This document shows, piece after piece, positions 4,800-6,250 of a DNA stretch of 6,250 nt; within the stretch, counting starts at the first letter, position 1; every line of letters starts with the position of its first letter. A model generated the notes under the pieces. It was given only the letters and a program-made list of their open reading frames with translations. It ran no database searches and was not told the origin of the DNA. This stretch comes from Chloroflexota bacterium. Its GTDB lineage: Bacteria > Chloroflexota > Limnocylindria > Limnocylindrales > Limnocylindraceae. A program made the position numbers and the translations under genes. Location of the stretch: the NCBI GenBank assembly GCA_003476885.1, contig DMUR01000065.1, forward strand, positions 1 through 6,250. Reading direction: 5' to 3'.

Positions 4800-6188
4800 A
4801 TGAATCAGAGGAAGTGGCGTCTCAGCGCGATTGCCGCGGTGATGATGCTCCTCGCCGTCGCGTGTGGCGGCTCAACGTCTTCGACGGAGCCAACTGAAGT
4901 GGTTCAGTTGCGCTGGTTCGTTGGCCTTGGAACTGGCGATAACGTAGAGACACAGGTGCCTGTGCAGCAGGCAGTAGTTGATAGGTGGAACGCGGCGAAT
5001 CCAAACATTCAGGTCACCCTTCAGGTAGTGCCTAATGCGGACGCCAAGAACACCCTGCTCACGCAGAATGCGGCAGGGAATCCGCCAGATGTCGTTGGGC
5101 CGGCTGGCGTCGCCGGCTCAAACGGATTCTACGGACAGTGGCTGGACTTGACGCCGCTCATCGAAGAGTCGGGTTATGACCTTGCGCAATTCCCAGCGGC
5201 AGCTGTTGAGGCATTTGCAGTCGGCGGACAAGGGCAACTCGGTCTTCCTTTTGCCTCGTTCCCGTCATTCATGTACTACCGCCCGTCGCTTTTTGAAGAG
5301 GCTGGGCTCGAACTACCGCCGGCAGAGTACGGCGGAAAGTACATGCTGAACGGTGCAGAAGTTGACTGGAGCTGGCAGACGGTACGCGAGATCGGCATGC
5401 TCTTGACAGTCGACAGTGCTGGCAAGAACGCAACCGAGGCGGGCTTCAACAAGAATAAGATTGTTCAGTATGGCTACGCGCAGCCATGGAACGGCGCCCC
5501 TGAGTGGGGTAGTTGGTTCAAGCCAGGTCAGTTCCTCCAGTCAGACGGCAAGACACTTGCTGTTCCAGGTGGATGGATTGATGCTTGGCAGTGGTACAAC
5601 GACGGCGCATTTAAGGATTACTTCATGCCGAACGCGGACGTCGCCGCCCTGGAGGAGTGGGGCCAAGGCAACGCCTTCCCAACAGGGAAGATCGCAATGG
5701 GCCAGTCCTACACCTGGTATACGTGCTGTCTCGGCGACGTTCTCGGTGAAGATTGGGACATCGCGCCGACTCCGTCGTACAACGGGACGATCAGCAACGA
5801 TCTGAATGCGGACACCTTCCGCATTTCGGCTGGGAGCAAACACCCGAAGGAGGCATTCCAGTTCATGACGTATCTGCTCGGCGAGGCGTCGGCAGAACTG
5901 CTCGTCATCTACGGCGGCATGCCAGCCCGAGAGGCAGACCAGGACGCGTTCTTCGCGACCCTGGACGAGCGATTCCCGCAAGGCGTGAACTGGGACATTG
6001 CAAAGGCGAGCTACGCCAATGCATCGAGCCCAAGCGCTGAGGCGTACATCCCGAACTACCTGAAGGCTCGGGAATACATCTACAGCGATTTCACGCCACG
6101 GCTGACGAAGGCAGCGATGAACGTGTCCGATTACGTTACGAATACGTTCCTTCCGGCCCTTCAAGCGATCGCGGACGAGGCGGAATAG
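4800..6188 (+). CDS. ABC transporter sugar-binding lipoprotein (extracellular solute-binding protein family 1)
   Basis: A 462-residue binding protein of the family-1 type that captures a sugar outside the membrane and hands it to an ABC permease. The N terminus is a lipoprotein signal: basic MNQRKWR, a hydrophobic stretch (about 8-20), then LAVAC with lipid-anchor Cys22, followed by a Gly/Ser/Thr linker. The mature part has the family's features: VVDRWNAANPNIQVTLQVVP (55-74), NPPDVV, a LPF strand (149-151), then MYYRPSLFEEAGLE, and late GKIAMGQSYTW and PKEAFQFMTYLLGEAS. The many Trp and Tyr residues fit a carbohydrate site. An unusual adjacent pair, Cys309-Cys310, is present. The start is fixed by a strong SD. 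The gene is divergent from GH4, and a further SD 24 bp after its stop suggests permease genes follow. A chito-oligosaccharide or related ligand is inferred from the neighbours only. Confidence 0.9.
   Translation: MNQRKWRLSAIAAVMMLLAVACGGSTSSTEPTEVVQLRWFVGLGTGDNVETQVPVQQAVVDRWNAANPNIQVTLQVVPNADAKNTLLTQNAAGNPPDVVGPAGVAGSNGFYGQWLDLTPLIEESGYDLAQFPAAAVEAFAVGGQGQLGLPFASFPSFMYYRPSLFEEAGLELPPAEYGGKYMLNGAEVDWSWQTVREIGMLLTVDSAGKNATEAGFNKNKIVQYGYAQPWNGAPEWGSWFKPGQFLQSDGKTLAVPGGWIDAWQWYNDGAFKDYFMPNADVAALEEWGQGNAFPTGKIAMGQSYTWYTCCLGDVLGEDWDIAPTPSYNGTISNDLNADTFRISAGSKHPKEAFQFMTYLLGEASAELLVIYGGMPAREADQDAFFATLDERFPQGVNWDIAKASYANASSPSAEAYIPNYLKAREYIYSDFTPRLTKAAMNVSDYVTNTFLPALQAIADEAE
4891..4910 (+). repeat. 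Perfect 8-bp inverted repeat in the start region of the binding-protein gene
   Basis: CAACTGAA-GTGG-TTCAGTTG forms an uninterrupted 8-bp stem with a 4-nt loop. It lies about 90 nt into the coding sequence, over codons 31-37, in the linker just after the lipid-anchor Cys. Confidence 0.5.
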
Positions 6189-6212
6189 CCACCGCGGTTT
6201 CATAGCGCAAAC

Positions 6213-6219
6213 AGGAGGT
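6213..6219 (+). promoter_or_regulatory. Strong ribosome binding site for the next gene
   Basis: AGGAGGT lies 24 bp after the binding-protein stop. The nearest plausible starts are GTG 6232 (13 nt after AGGAGG) and, in the same frame, ATG 6241 (22 nt). The spacing is longer than usual. Confidence 0.55.
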
Positions 6220-6230
6220 CACTCGGGGCG

Positions 6231-6250
6231 GGTGCGACGCATGTCGCACC
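6231..6250 (+). repeat. Perfect 8-bp inverted repeat over the likely start of the next gene
   Basis: GGTGCGAC-GCAT-GTCGCACC is a complete 8-bp GC-rich stem with a 4-nt loop, reaching the window edge, so it may extend further. It covers both candidate start codons of the next gene (6232 and 6241). No T-tract is visible, since the window ends here. Confidence 0.55.
6232..6250 (+). CDS. Possible first codons of a following gene (ABC permease expected), cut by window end
   Basis: GTG 6232 follows the SD at 6213-6219 and opens a frame reading VRRMSH up to the edge; ATG 6241 is in the same frame. A permease is expected only because permease genes usually follow a family-1 binding protein. Too little sequence is present to identify the product or prove the start. 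Confidence 0.25.

Noticed and set aside
5541..6203. 220-codon open frame on the - strand
   Set aside because: Antisense to the binding-protein gene, Arg/Val-rich, no domain signal or ribosome binding site that I can see.
1..6250. CRISPR array, tRNA/rRNA gene, insertion sequence or prophage part
   Set aside because: No regularly spaced long repeats, no tRNA-like cloverleaf, no transposase or phage motif and no terminal inverted repeats were seen on either strand.

Overview
The window looks like a bacterial chromosome segment devoted to amino-sugar or chitin-type glycan use. The gene order is GH18 glycosidase (3' end only) > GlpA/AraM-like metal-dependent dehydrogenase > NodB-type deacetylase > BadF-type N-acetylglucosamine kinase, all on the + strand. 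A GH4 NAD-dependent glycosidase follows on the - strand, then a lipoprotein sugar-binding protein of an ABC importer on the + strand. The last 60 bases hold a strong ribosome binding site and probably the first codons of the next gene, most likely a permease. The central genes are GC-rich (about 65-73% in the lines I counted) and the GH18 end is near 50%. The GC content, the lipoprotein type of binding protein and the mix of SD-led and apparently leaderless starts would suit Chloroflexota or an actinobacterial lineage. That assignment is an inference, because no rRNA or marker gene is present.

Layout: 1-517 is the C-terminal part of the GH18 enzyme. 532-3350 is a tight cluster of three genes, with gaps of 14 and 15 bp before the first two and a GTGA stop/start overlap before the third. 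At 3351-3366 this cluster runs convergently into the GH4 gene (3367-4626, -), with only 16 bp between stop codons and no clear terminator. 4627-4799 is a divergent regulatory region. It holds a -10-like TAGAAT and a G-rich quadruplex-type motif for the GH4 side. On the other side it holds an imperfect palindrome, two small hairpins and a strong Shine-Dalgarno for the binding protein (4800-6188).

Proposed joint role (inference): an extracellular GH18 enzyme releases GlcNAc oligomers, the lipoprotein captures them for ABC import, a cytoplasmic deacetylase removes acetyl groups, the BadF-type kinase phosphorylates the sugar, and the GH4 enzyme splits the glycosidic bond. This resembles the enterobacterial chb logic (GH4 ChbF plus a deacetylase), but with an ABC importer and a kinase where chb has a PTS. 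The role of the dehydrogenase in this scheme is unclear. The enzyme families themselves are known. What deserves a second look is the combination, the non-canonical GH4 metal-site motif, two look-alike start regions without SDs, and several perfect inverted repeats.
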